Positions 24,302 to 32,847 of a stretch of DNA of 64,000 nt are shown one piece after another; position 1 is the first letter of the stretch, and every line of letters begins with the position of its first letter. The DNA comes from Mermis nigrescens. Taxonomy: Eukaryota; Nematoda; Enoplea; Mermithida; Mermithidae. A program made the translations under genes and the position numbers. Below the pieces are notes generated by a model that was not told the DNA's origin, made no database searches, and was given only the letters and a program-made list of their open reading frames with translations. The stretch covers positions 248,001-312,000 of the forward strand of contig JAVLUZ010000347.1 in NCBI GenBank assembly GCA_036768485.1, in the 5' to 3' direction.

Positions 24302-24462
24302 ATGACGAACTTCTGAAGACTCAGCAAGAGAACCGGCGGCGCGTAACTTTGTTGCACGCGTGGCATTTCCGTCGCCAAATTTTCACGATCGCGTCGCTCG
24401 ATCGTCATGCGTGTTCTACGCATTTCAATTTGTGCCTCCAAAGAAAGATCGACTTCTGGCAT
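24271..24462 (-). CDS. ORF3 fragment 4: short charged segment
   Basis: Same frame as fragment 3, separated from it by TGA (24547-24549) and TAG (24493-24495). It contains a charged, probably coiled stretch (LEAQIEMRRTRMTIERRDR). The likely original path shifts from this frame to fragment 5 shortly after ENLATEMPR. Too short to stand as a gene; best read as part of one decayed ORF3. Confidence 0.4.
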   Translation of the reverse strand: MPEVDLSLEAQIEMRRTRMTIERRDRENLATEMPRVQQSYAPPVLLLSLQKFVICQKMNTRPN

Positions 24463-24546
24463 ATCAAGGCTCGCTGCGGATCTGCTCGGGTCCTACGAGG
24501 ATGCCTGCCGCCTTTCTCTACAAATTTTCTCTAATTCGCCTTGAAT

Positions 24547-25128
24547 TCAATGTTTGAGGTAAAACACTGATTTTTGACGACCTCGAAAACGATCAAATTG
24601 AGCCAGAACTTCAAGTGGCGGGTCGGTTGCTAACCGAATTTGCTGAATCATGTTATGTAAAACATGAGGACTTTCAATTCGTGCCGTTAAGTCCGGGAAT
24701 TCCGGGAAAGACTCACTTGGCGAAGGTGTATAAGATTCACCAAGGAAAGCTACGCGCAGCATGCGACGTAACTGCTCCACCATGCACCAGCCTATTCCGG
24801 GATTACCGTAGGCGTACGCAAAGAAGTGGAATTTCCTATCCAAGAATTCCAAAAGCGCTGTAGCGCGCATGACGTCTATTGAAGAGAAGATCGTCATGTG
24901 TCGATACTCCGAATCATATAATGACTGAAATTCTCGGAAAGTATCAAAAATGTCAACCATCTGACGCGCCGATATTAAAATGGGCGCTAGGTGATCTGGC
25001 GCTGGAGACATCCTGTGCGGATATAAGTCCGGGCGAATCTGATGTGCAACGCCGTCAATCACCTCGCTTGGTGCGTCAAGGTGTGGGTGTACGACCAAAT
25101 ACTCGAGCGGAACCTCGTACAACATCAT
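24547..25128 (-). CDS. ORF3 fragment 3: unknown globular region
   Basis: 193 codons with balanced, globular-looking composition (many aromatic residues, for example KFHFFAYAYGNPGIGW and EQLRRMLRVAFL). I recognise no family and see no transmembrane segment or signal peptide, so it does not look like an envelope glycoprotein. It overlaps the end of fragment 2 by 53 bp in the +1 frame, as expected from a single indel in a continuous ORF. Its frame ends at TGA 24547. Confidence 0.55.
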   Translation of the reverse strand: MMLYEVPLEYLVVHPHLDAPSEVIDGVAHQIRPDLYPHRMSPAPDHLAPILISARQMVDIFDTFREFQSLYDSEYRHMTIFSSIDVMRATALLEFLDRKFHFFAYAYGNPGIGWCMVEQLRRMLRVAFLGESYTPSPSESFPEFPDLTARIESPHVLHNMIQQIRLATDPPLEVLAQFDRFRGRQKSVFYLKH

Positions 25129-26044
25129 TCTCGGTTGTGATAAAGAACCGTATGCGCACGAAGTATTGGTCTGGGTAAAATAATCGGTTAAACACGCTCA
25201 ATTCGCTAATAAACCAAGGTGCGGGCTCACGATTGACACCAGCCAAGGGCTGTGCGATTGTAGGCCACACTAAAGGACGCAAGGGCGAGTCAGTCAAAGT
25301 TGCGTACTGCAAATGGATTGCGTACACTCGATCGAAGTACACTTGAGCAGCTTCGACCAACTGATCGTACAAACGCGATCCTGCAACCTCACCCAAATAA
25401 GAACGTAACTCGTGCAAGACGACTGGCGCGATAGTGCACGGTAGTTCACGCGTCATATTTTCCATCATGGTGAAAAAATGCTGTACGTAGCGCGAGCGAT
25501 TTTGGACTCTAGCGCTTTCGTTTGCGGAAATACGTTCGCGAATAGCTTGAATGTGCGCAGGTATTGTGACTTCCATATTTGATGATTGGCTTTGCGTAAC
25601 CTGTGGTTGAATATTTGCCATGGTACTAGACACACCCGTCATGGCCATAGAAGCCGTAAAACGAGTATCAGGTGCCGACGTACCTTGTGGCACGGAGTGA
25701 GACGCGACTTGCGTGTATAATGCTACTTGTGGTACTTTGTGTGCAGCTAGTGTACGTTGTGGTTGCGGCGGAAAACCAATAATCTCAGTCATGATGACAT
25801 CAGGGTCAGCTTCACGCTCTACCCAATCCGGCTGCGAAGTCGGTAAAGGTGCGAGCGAACTGATACCCAAGGGTGCTTGTTGGTCCGCCGCAAGCGATTG
25901 TGAGACAATCGGTTGCGAAACGGTAACAGCCCCTTTTCGAGCCATTGCCGCGCGTGTTACACGCAGTGGCGACAAGTTAGCTTGTCTTTCCGCCTCGGCG
26001 TCAGATAACGCCATCACTAAACGTTTGGGGAGATAAATCGTCAT
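25076..26044 (-). CDS. ORF3 fragment 2: unknown central region
   Basis: 322 codons. The first half is low complexity (S, Q, P, T, A-rich); the second half, from about residue 170, looks folded, with helical stretches (IPAHIQAIRERISANE; YVQHFFTMMENMTRELP; LVEAAQVYFDRVYAIHLQYA). No known domain recognised. The initial ATG is probably not a true start: it lies inside fragment 1 and the frames change over a run TCTCCCCAAACG near 26015, where a one-base change would restore continuity. Confidence 0.55.
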   Translation of the reverse strand: MTIYLPKRLVMALSDAEAERQANLSPLRVTRAAMARKGAVTVSQPIVSQSLAADQQAPLGISSLAPLPTSQPDWVEREADPDVIMTEIIGFPPQPQRTLAAHKVPQVALYTQVASHSVPQGTSAPDTRFTASMAMTGVSSTMANIQPQVTQSQSSNMEVTIPAHIQAIRERISANESARVQNRSRYVQHFFTMMENMTRELPCTIAPVVLHELRSYLGEVAGSRLYDQLVEAAQVYFDRVYAIHLQYATLTDSPLRPLVWPTIAQPLAGVNREPAPWFISELSVFNRLFYPDQYFVRIRFFITTENDVVRGSARVFGRTPTP

Positions 26045-26426
26045 CCTCAGTGGAGATCGATGGTTCTACATCAACCATAGGCGAATCGTAGGGAATATCG
26101 GTTTGCGAAGAAAACACAGAAGCTGGTGTACTCGAGCTAGTTGGTTTTGACTTAGGTTCCGTGTCAGGCGCATTGACCGGGCCCGAAACTGGGTCGGCAA
26201 CGGTCTGCAATTCCTGAGCATAGAACAATGGATTTTCGAAAACGTTAACGTGAGCCATCGCATCCGTTACAGAAGCGACGGTAGTGGCTGCAGCTATGGC
26301 CGCTGGCGGTTGCAGAGCTGGGCCATAAAAGTCCTCAACTGTGATTAACTCTTCGCCATTCGAATCAACTTCAGCGTCAGCAGCTGTGCTGGTCGACTGT
26401 CCTTGTGGTGGCTTACTAGTCGACAA
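26001..26426 (-). CDS. ORF3 fragment 1: Ser/Pro/Thr-rich linker after the exonuclease
   Basis: 141 codons from a TTG; low complexity and acidic (GEELITVEDFYGP, PSISTEDDDLSP). It begins in the -1 frame within the last 82 bp of the exonuclease ORF, immediately after a TAG in its own frame, so it is most simply the linker of one larger protein, separated by a frameshift. There is no RBS-type logic in a eukaryote that would give it a start of its own. An alternative is programmed -1 frameshifting, for which no canonical slippery heptamer is seen. Confidence 0.5.
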   Translation of the reverse strand: MSTSKPPQGQSTSTAADAEVDSNGEELITVEDFYGPALQPPAAIAAATTVASVTDAMAHVNVFENPLFYAQELQTVADPVSGPVNAPDTEPKSKPTSSSTPASVFSSQTDIPYDSPMVDVEPSISTEDDDLSPQTFSDGVI

Positions 26427-27562
26427 CGGTATACGCGCACTCTAGCTTTCGGGCCGCTAGCCTTAATGTACAGTTCATCGCCTGTAAACGAAACCGACAT
26501 GGGTTTTCTATTGTCAGTAATGCGATTATCTTGCGTGCACCCTTCTATCAGTATAAAAACATCGATAGTTATGAGGGCGTCCATCGCTAAATAATGCTGC
26601 ATGTCCCGAGTCAAGGGTAAGCTCCACGCCTGTCCGAAGTTATCAGGCGCGTTCGGATCAATATACATGTCAAAAAAGAATTTGGCCAAGCGCTTTAATG
26701 AGTGCGACTGCGCTTTAATGCGTAAACGACGCGTAAACGCTCTCGCCAATGGCTGAATATCAATGAAATTTGCAATGAATGGATCTTTCCAGTGCAGTTT
26801 ATTGCGAATTTCTGCATCCGGAATTGCCAAAATTTCCTCGAAAGTTGGCCCGTAAACATGGAAATACGCAAGTCGATCTTGCGTCGGGTCATAACAAACC
26901 ATATACACGTTAGGTAAACGCGTTTCGAGCAACTGGTGAAGCCCGAACGGAGGTTGCGGGAACTTTGCTAGATCCCAACAGAACACATGGCCGTTCGCGC
27001 TCGCAACTTGGACGTAGCGTACGAATGGGCCATGGAGGTCCTGGTAAGTGGGACATAGTTGCTGAAAACGCAAGTCCCAGGTCTTATAATGCCTGCCTTT
27101 TCTGTCATTAACAAATTCGGAGTCATAGCCTAAGAATAAAGTGCCATTTGTCATATTCGATGGCTGAATTAACGCCAAAATGGCGCCAAACGACTTCTGG
27201 TCATTGGAGATTATGACGGTGGGTAGAAGTCTGTTCTTTGGTACACGAGGGGTTACCAAAGGAAATCTACCAAGCCTATTCTCCCACCAGAGTTGTTGGT
27301 CGTTAATACGCTTTTTATGATTTGTGATTTTATGTGCTGCTTTATGCTTTATCCATTTTGCGGTAAGTGACTCTAGACCGCCAACACGACTATTATCATT
27401 TTGGGGCAGCGGGTCTGGTACAACCAAGCCCCGCTCCAAAGCCATACTGGTCAAGGCCGAACGAAACTCATCTAGGGACGCGGGATCACGCCCCTCAAAT
27501 TTGCATCGGCGACCAGCTGCCTCCAGCAATGCCTCCTTGCTTGGGGTACCTTGTGCAGCCAT
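26345..27562 (-). CDS. Retrotransposon-encoded DEDDy 3'-5' exonuclease (RNase D-like), N-terminal part of ORF3
   Basis: 405 codons from an ATG. Exonuclease core about residues 140-340: motif I D147-S-E149 (GYDSEF), motif II D229 within PTQDRLAYFHVYG (matching the E-D-L-x-x-F region of RNase D), the conserved FIDIQPLARAF (RNase D 'LIDTQ..A' strand), SLKRLAKFF, and motif III Y324-x3-D328 in MQHYLAMDAL. All five DEDDy residues are present, so two-metal-ion 3'-5' exonuclease activity is predicted. Residues 1-135 are basic and unassigned. The start overlaps the pol end by 91 nt in the -1 frame and lies 4 nt after a strong splice acceptor. The family includes RNase D, WRN, Rrp6, Egalitarian and C. 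elegans MUT-7; substrate (DNA, RNA or small RNA) cannot be told from sequence. The last residues may be out of frame. Confidence 0.85.
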   Translation of the reverse strand: MAAQGTPSKEALLEAAGRRCKFEGRDPASLDEFRSALTSMALERGLVVPDPLPQNDNSRVGGLESLTAKWIKHKAAHKITNHKKRINDQQLWWENRLGRFPLVTPRVPKNRLLPTVIISNDQKSFGAILALIQPSNMTNGTLFLGYDSEFVNDRKGRHYKTWDLRFQQLCPTYQDLHGPFVRYVQVASANGHVFCWDLAKFPQPPFGLHQLLETRLPNVYMVCYDPTQDRLAYFHVYGPTFEEILAIPDAEIRNKLHWKDPFIANFIDIQPLARAFTRRLRIKAQSHSLKRLAKFFFDMYIDPNAPDNFGQAWSLPLTRDMQHYLAMDALITIDVFILIEGCTQDNRITDNRKPMSVSFTGDELYIKASGPKARVRVYRCRLVSHHKDSRPAQLLTLKLIRMAKS

Positions 27563-30500
27563 GGGTCTGCAAAAGGAAAAACATTAGATAATGGTACGGC
27601 ATGTGCTGTTTTAGAGCCATTTAATAAACGTACAGGCGCGCAGTCCTTAGCTTTTTGTTCCCTGCCCAGTAAATCCTCAAAACTTATGACAACTGCCGGG
27701 GCAAGAGGGCGATGTGGTAATTTTACCAACACAAAATCGCCAGGGACATACGCGTGTTTTTCCACAATTAAATCAGAATAAGGTAGTTTAGGTTCAGGCA
27801 AAAGTCTATTCCTGTGGACGAGATGAGTGATCAGAGGATTATAGACATATGCGATTTTCGCAGTTTCAGGCGTAGGTAAGTCAATAATTCGGTATGGACC
27901 AACACGCTTGGGTGATAGTTTACCGATTTCTGGTTGAATGACTGAGGTATTATTAAGATAGACTATATCCGAGAGATTAAAATTTGTGTGCGTTACGGAC
28001 TTGTCATATTGCGATTTTTGCTGCTTACGCGCTTGAGTTAAATTTTGAGACGCGATTTCATGCAGATCTTGTAAAGTCAGCTTTAAATCAATGACATATT
28101 TTTCCGCAACAGATGGTAAATTCGGATTTATTACGAAGTCATTTATAAGTAAAGTGTCAAGAGGAAATGCTGGTTCACGACCATAAAGCATTTCAAAAGG
28201 AGATATATTAGTCGATGATTGCGGAGTCGCGCGGTATGCAAATAATGCGAAAGGTAGAAATTGCTCCCAATCATACTGGGAACGCGCACTCAACTTAGAC
28301 AAACAATCAATCAAGGTGCGATTATAACGTTCCACCAACCCATCACACTGGGGGTGATATGGGGTTGTAAAAATTTTCTGAACGTTTAATAGTTTGCAAA
28401 CTTCCGAAATGAGGGTAGATGTAAAATTTGACCCCTGATCTGTCAAAAATTTCTTGGGAACTCCATAACGTGGTATAATTTCTCTTAGTAATAAATTTGC
28501 AATTGTTGTTGCTTTTATGTCAGAAACAGCAAAAGCTTCCACGTATTTTGTAAAATAATCCATAAAAACTACAATTTGGTCATTTCCGGAGGGGGATCGC
28601 GGCATATGCAAGCAATCGCACGCAATGAGTTCAAAGGGCGCGGATACTTCGATTGGTTGCAACGGAACGGATGTGGAATTTAATGCGACCTTACGTTGTA
28701 AGCACACATCACAATTCCGACACCACGCGATCACATCATTTTCCATGCGCGGCCACCAATAACGCATTTGTATGGCGGGCAAGATTTTGCGCGATGAAAA
28801 ATGAGCTCCGAAAATAGAGTCATGAAATTCCGTTAATATAAAACGACGCAAAGATTTGGGTATGACTATTTGATGAACGACAGTTGGTGAACGCTTAGGT
28901 TGGAAACGACAAAAAAGTACATCGTTTACGAGAAAAAATTCGTCACGATATTTTTTCGTTGTTAAGTCATTCAATGCGATGCGAATTTTATGCAATTCGT
29001 CATCTGCACGTTGCTCAGCGAGTAAACGCGCAGGTGTTAGCATTTCAGCTTTTTCGGCATCGGTAAGTAACAAGCGTTCGCGAAATGTAGGTGGTTTCGA
29101 ATTGGTAGGATCGGTTTGCGCAGTAGAATTATTATTTTGCGCATTTGGATGATTAATTGGTGCAGTAGGCGCATTATCGCGCGATCGGTCAGGTGGAACC
29201 GATTCATCATCTGACTCAGAATCTTCCGATTCTAAATTTGCGATGTTAACGATATTTTTGCGCTCTACTTTATATTTGCGTTCTGCATGATCATATTTAG
29301 GATGTCGTGAAAGAAGATCAGCTGCGCAGTTATATGCACCAGGAACATAGACGATATCATATTCGTATTCCTGTAATTTGAGACCCCAACGGCGTAAACG
29401 ACTCGATGGGTCTTTCACGTTTACTAACCAGGTTAATGCTTGATGATCAGTTTCGACAATAAATTTTTTACCGTAAAGATAATGTCGATAATGCTTGATG
29501 GCCCACACTACCGCTAACGCTTCTTTTTCTGAAGTAGCATAGTTACATTCAGCAGAATTTAGCACGCGACTAGCGTAGCTAAGAATAAAACGATTTTTGG
29601 ATGGTAAATGTTTTTGTGTCAAAATAGCACCTAACGCATAGTTACTTGCGTCAGTTGTTAAAATAAATTGGTGCTCATCATCGAATTTTGGTAATTGCAA
29701 AATAGGTGGGGACGTAAATGCTTTCTTCAGAAGCTCAAAGGCGGTTTGGTGTTCAGCCTTCCAGCAAAATTCGACATCTTTACGAAGAAGATGGAATAAC
29801 GGTTTAGCGATTTTAGCAAGATCTTTAACGAATTTCTTAAACCATTGGACTAAGCCAAGGAATTTCTGCAAGGATTTAACGGTTTTTGGCACTGGAAACG
29901 AGATTAAATCTGCGACTTTGGACATATCAGGAGCGATGCCCATTGCACTTATGCTGTGGCCAAGAAATTTTACCTCTGCATGCGCAAGATGGCATTTATC
30001 AGGCTTTACACGTAAGTTTGCCTTTTTAAGAGCAATGAAGACATTTTCAAGATCTTTTAAATGTTCTTCGAAAGTACGTGAAAAAATAATTATGTCATCG
30101 ATGTAAACGAGACAAGATTTCCAATTTAGACCTGCGAGCACGAGCTCCATTAGCCTTTGGAAATCTGCGGGTGCATTTTTTAAACCAAAAGGTAAAACTT
30201 CAAATTCGTAATGACCAACAGGACATATAAATGCTGTTTTTTCGCGAGATTTATTATCGAGTGGAATTTGCCAGTATCCAGATTTTAAATCGAGTGTGCT
30301 AAAATATGCGGCATTGCCTAAAGTATCAAAATAATCGTCTAATTGTGGAAGAGGATAAACTTGCGTTTTAGTAATGTCATTTAACCGTCGATAATCGACG
30401 ACTGGCCTAAGGGAACCGTCCTTTTTTCCAATGAGAAATAATGGACTTGCCCATGGGCTAGTTGTAGGTCGAATAATTTTATCCGCAAGCATTTCATTTA

Positions 30501-32847
30501 TAATTTTCTGCATAGATTCTCTTCTAGAATGCTCAACACGATAAGTTTTTCCAACAACGGGTGGATTATCCCCTGTGTCAATATGATGTTTCATCAAGGG
30601 GGTACGTCCGAGAGGTTCATTTTTTAATGCAAAAATTGAGTCGTATTTTAAGCAAAGTTCACGAATTTGTTGCTGCTGTCTAGAATCAACGGCGGAGCCG
30701 TTTAAAGCTTTATTTATTGATGCAAAAAGTTCTGGTGTCCTATCATCCAAAGATGAAACGTGTGACACGACTTCGGCATCAGTGGTTAAAGAACCTATTA
30801 TTTCACCAGAGTCAATGCGAATTGGCGCTTTAGAGATGTTACAAACGCGAACAGGTATTAAAGGTTGTGAAGCATCGACTATAGACGGAGCAACAAAAAG
30901 TGAAGTTTTTTCCATAAAATCAGGATTTGGTTCGAATAATGCGAAGTCAAAATTGCAAGAACCGTGACTTATATAGCCAGGTGTAATTAATTCATGCCTA
31001 GGTTGTATAATAACAGGCTCAGGTAGCGAAACATGCACACACACAACACCAGAGGTGGTTGCGTTGGGTTTCGCGCGAAATTGCAATTTTTCGTGAGATG
31101 AAAGTAAATTAACCTTTATGCCGTTTATAAAAGCACAACGCTCAATAGGATTAACCCACATGAGTGCGGATTCGCAAAAATCATATCCTAAGAGCATGTC
31201 TTCCGGCAAATGATCAATTATAGCTACTGGGGTAGAAATAGATTGTTCCGCGATTGTTAAAGTCATATTTACTTTATAACGAACGACTGCGGTGATTTCG
31301 CCTACACCATGTACGACTTGTGAAACTTGTTTAGGTGGTAAATTAAAACCAAGACGTAAGAATGCAGACGTGGTCATCATGGTGACCTGTGAACCCGTAT
31401 CTATGAGAGCAGGTACGTCAACGCCATGAACTTTAACGAGAATGGTGGGTAAATTTGTCCCAGCATGGCTTACGATAGGAATATTAGGATCTAAAGTCTT
31501 AGACGGAGGTAGATTGATTTTTTCATAAGTTGCAAGACGACGTTGTAGACGTTCGTACTCTTCAAGAAATTCTTGCGACGCGAATAAATTAGGACGCGCG
31601 CTAGATTCTGGCCCTTTCGCAGTAACCGTGTTCACATCATGAGGAGATGTAAGGGTTGGCTGCGGTGGGGGCACATTCATGGCGGGTTGGTTATCTGCAG
31701 TGTATGTGACATAAGGGCGATTAAAATTATTGTCGTTGCGATAGTTCGAGTTATAGTATGTTCCACGCTGTTCATTTGGAAATTGCACAAAAGGAGTATT
31801 TTGACGCGGTTGATTATTATAACGATTATCGTAACGCGAATTTTGATAATTAGCACGCGAATTTTGGTAATAATCATTACGATTTTGCCGAAAATTCGAT
31901 CGTGATTGCTTTGATTCAAAGCGATTATCATTATTCGCATAGTTAGATGAACGATGTTGACTAGAGTTACGATATCGTGATTGAGATCGATGTCTATTTT
32001 GCGAATTCGAACGCGATGGCGAACAATTTCGGCGCGAAAAAGAACGCGATTGGCTGCAATTGCGAGCCATAGAATTAGTATTCCGATCAGCTTGGTTATT
32101 ATAATTAGCATTATTAGACGTTTCTTGCCTTTGACGCGTGAAACATTCCTCATAAATGTGACCTATGCGCTTGCAAAAGGTACAATATTTACGAGAAGAA
32201 TTTTCTGGTTTCTCAGCACGCGATGAGCGATGAAACGTTCTATGACGTGAACGATTTGAATCATTTTGGTTAGATGCGCGAGGAGTATCTTTAGGTACTA
32301 CGCTGCCTACGGGAGCAGCTGTTACCGATACGTAAGGCGTTACTGCCTTTTTATCCTCAAATTCTTTATTAGCAAATTCAGCGCTAAGCGCATTGTCCAA
32401 AAATTCAGCTAATGATGCTCTAGGTTTTTTGTGATATGCCTCTTTCGAAATGTGTGGTAATAAACCTTGTTTTAGTTGATGTCGCATTAAATTATTAAAA
32501 TGTGGCGAGTCAACTTCAAGATATGGATCAGATTTAATTAACTCTTCGCGAAGCGAGAGATAATAAGCTTTAACCGATTCGTTAGGCTGCTGTTTGTGCG
32601 ACAAAAAACGATTAAAGAGCGCACCGGTGTCCATTGGACAAAATTCGGTTATTAGCGCTTGTTTCATTTTCGAATAAGATTGTTGTATATCAGCAGGTAA
32701 CGAATGGTATAAACGCAAAACATAAGGGTCAAGAAATCCAGTTGCGAATTTTAGACGATCAGCTTTGTCAATATCATAGGTATTGGCAAGTGATTCAAAT
32801 TCTGCAAAATATGCTTTTATGTCCGTTTTTTCGCCATCAAAAATTTT
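27472..32847 (-). CDS. pol: gag(CA/NC)-pol polyprotein: protease, RT, RNase H, integrase
   Basis: Open from just after a TAA at 32848-32850; numbering below starts at the TTG at 32718. Capsid remainder 1-125; NC knuckle C179-x2-C182-x4-H187-x4-C192; N/R/S/Y-rich stretch 195-340; aspartic protease ALIDTGS (D440); RT with TLDLKSGYW (D810) and YIDD (872-875); RNase H with D1023, E1066, D1091, D1134; integrase zinc site H1299/H1306/C1333/C1336 (HHCC), catalytic D1368, D1427, E1463 (D-x35-E); GPY motif at 1607-1609. No internal stops, and every catalytic residue is present. The 43 codons above the TTG read as capsid, showing that gag and pol were one frame before a 1-nt shift at 32839-32849. Makes and integrates the element's cDNA. 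Confidence 0.96.
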   Translation of the reverse strand, partial: KIFDGEKTDIKAYFAEFESLANTYDIDKADRLKFATGFLDPYVLRLYHSLPADIQQSYSKMKQALITEFCPMDTGALFNRFLSHKQQPNESVKAYYLSLREELIKSDPYLEVDSPHFNNLMRHQLKQGLLPHISKEAYHKKPRASLAEFLDNALSAEFANKEFEDKKAVTPYVSVTAAPVGSVVPKDTPRASNQNDSNRSRHRTFHRSSRAEKPENSSRKYCTFCKRIGHIYEECFTRQRQETSNNANYNNQADRNTNSMARNCSQSRSFSRRNCSPSRSNSQNRHRSQSRYRNSSQHRSSNYANNDNRFESKQSRSNFRQNRNDYYQNSRANYQNSRYDNRYNNQPRQNTPFVQFPNEQRGTYYNSNYRNDNNFNRPYVTYTADNQPAMNVPPPQPTLTSPHDVNTVTAKGPESSARPNLFASQEFLEEYERLQRRLATYEKINLPPSKTLDPNIPIVSHAGTNLPTILVKVHGVDVPALIDTGSQVTMMTTSAFLRLGFNLPPKQVSQVVHGVGEITAVVRYKVNMTLTIAEQSISTPVAIIDHLPEDMLLGYDFCESALMWVNPIERCAFINGIKVNLLSSHEKLQFRAKPNATTSGVVCVHVSLPEPVIIQPRHELITPGYISHGSCNFDFALFEPNPDFMEKTSLFVAPSIVDASQPLIPVRVCNISKAPIRIDSGEIIGSLTTDAEVVSHVSSLDDRTPELFASINKALNGSAVDSRQQQQIRELCLKYDSIFALKNEPLGRTPLMKHHIDTGDNPPVVGKTYRVEHSRRESMQKIINEMLADKIIRPTTSPWASPLFLIGKKDGSLRPVVDYRRLNDITKTQVYPLPQLDDYFDTLGNAAYFSTLDLKSGYWQIPLDNKSREKTAFICPVGHYEFEVLPFGLKNAPADFQRLMELVLAGLNWKSCLVYIDDIIIFSRTFEEHLKDLENVFIALKKANLRVKPDKCHLAHAEVKFLGHSISAMGIAPDMSKVADLISFPVPKTVKSLQKFLGLVQWFKKFVKDLAKIAKPLFHLLRKDVEFCWKAEHQTAFELLKKAFTSPPILQLPKFDDEHQFILTTDASNYALGAILTQKHLPSKNRFILSYASRVLNSAECNYATSEKEALAVVWAIKHYRHYLYGKKFIVETDHQALTWLVNVKDPSSRLRRWGLKLQEYEYDIVYVPGAYNCAADLLSRHPKYDHAERKYKVERKNIVNIANLESEDSESDDESVPPDRSRDNAPTAPINHPNAQNNNSTAQTDPTNSKPPTFRERLLLTDAEKAEMLTPARLLAEQRADDELHKIRIALNDLTTKKYRDEFFLVNDVLFCRFQPKRSPTVVHQIVIPKSLRRFILTEFHDSIFGAHFSSRKILPAIQMRYWWPRMENDVIAWCRNCDVCLQRKVALNSTSVPLQPIEVSAPFELIACDCLHMPRSPSGNDQIVVFMDYFTKYVEAFAVSDIKATTIANLLLREIIPRYGVPKKFLTDQGSNFTSTLISEVCKLLNVQKIFTTPYHPQCDGLVERYNRTLIDCLSKLSARSQYDWEQFLPFALFAYRATPQSSTNISPFEMLYGREPAFPLDTLLINDFVINPNLPSVAEKYVIDLKLTLQDLHEIASQNLTQARKQQKSQYDKSVTHTNFNLSDIVYLNNTSVIQPEIGKLSPKRVGPYRIIDLPTPETAKIAYVYNPLITHLVHRNRLLPEPKLPYSDLIVEKHAYVPGDFVLVKLPHRPLAPAVVISFEDLLGREQKAKDCAPVRLLNGSKTAHAVPLSNVFPFADPWLHKVPQARRHCWRQLVADANLRGVIPRP
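27566..27583 (-). promoter_or_regulatory. Probable splice (or trans-splice) acceptor for the ORF3 mRNA
   Basis: The minus strand reads TGTTTTTCCTTTTGCAG (AG at 27567-27568), then ACCC and the exonuclease ATG. A pyrimidine tract plus CAG at this place matches how env genes are expressed from spliced retroviral RNAs; in a spliced-leader animal it could also take a leader. A possible donor is TCAG|GTATAT in the 5' leader (GT at 34448-34449). Confidence 0.55.

Noticed and set aside
23588..26426. Introns as the explanation for the ORF3 frame changes
   Set aside because: The fragments mostly overlap rather than leave gaps, and the only gap (24463-24546) has no convincing GT...AG pair.
31639..32226. 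Ile/Arg-rich open frames over the Gag-Pol low-complexity region
   Set aside because: Shadow frames of the Asn/Arg/Ser-rich linker between NC and protease.
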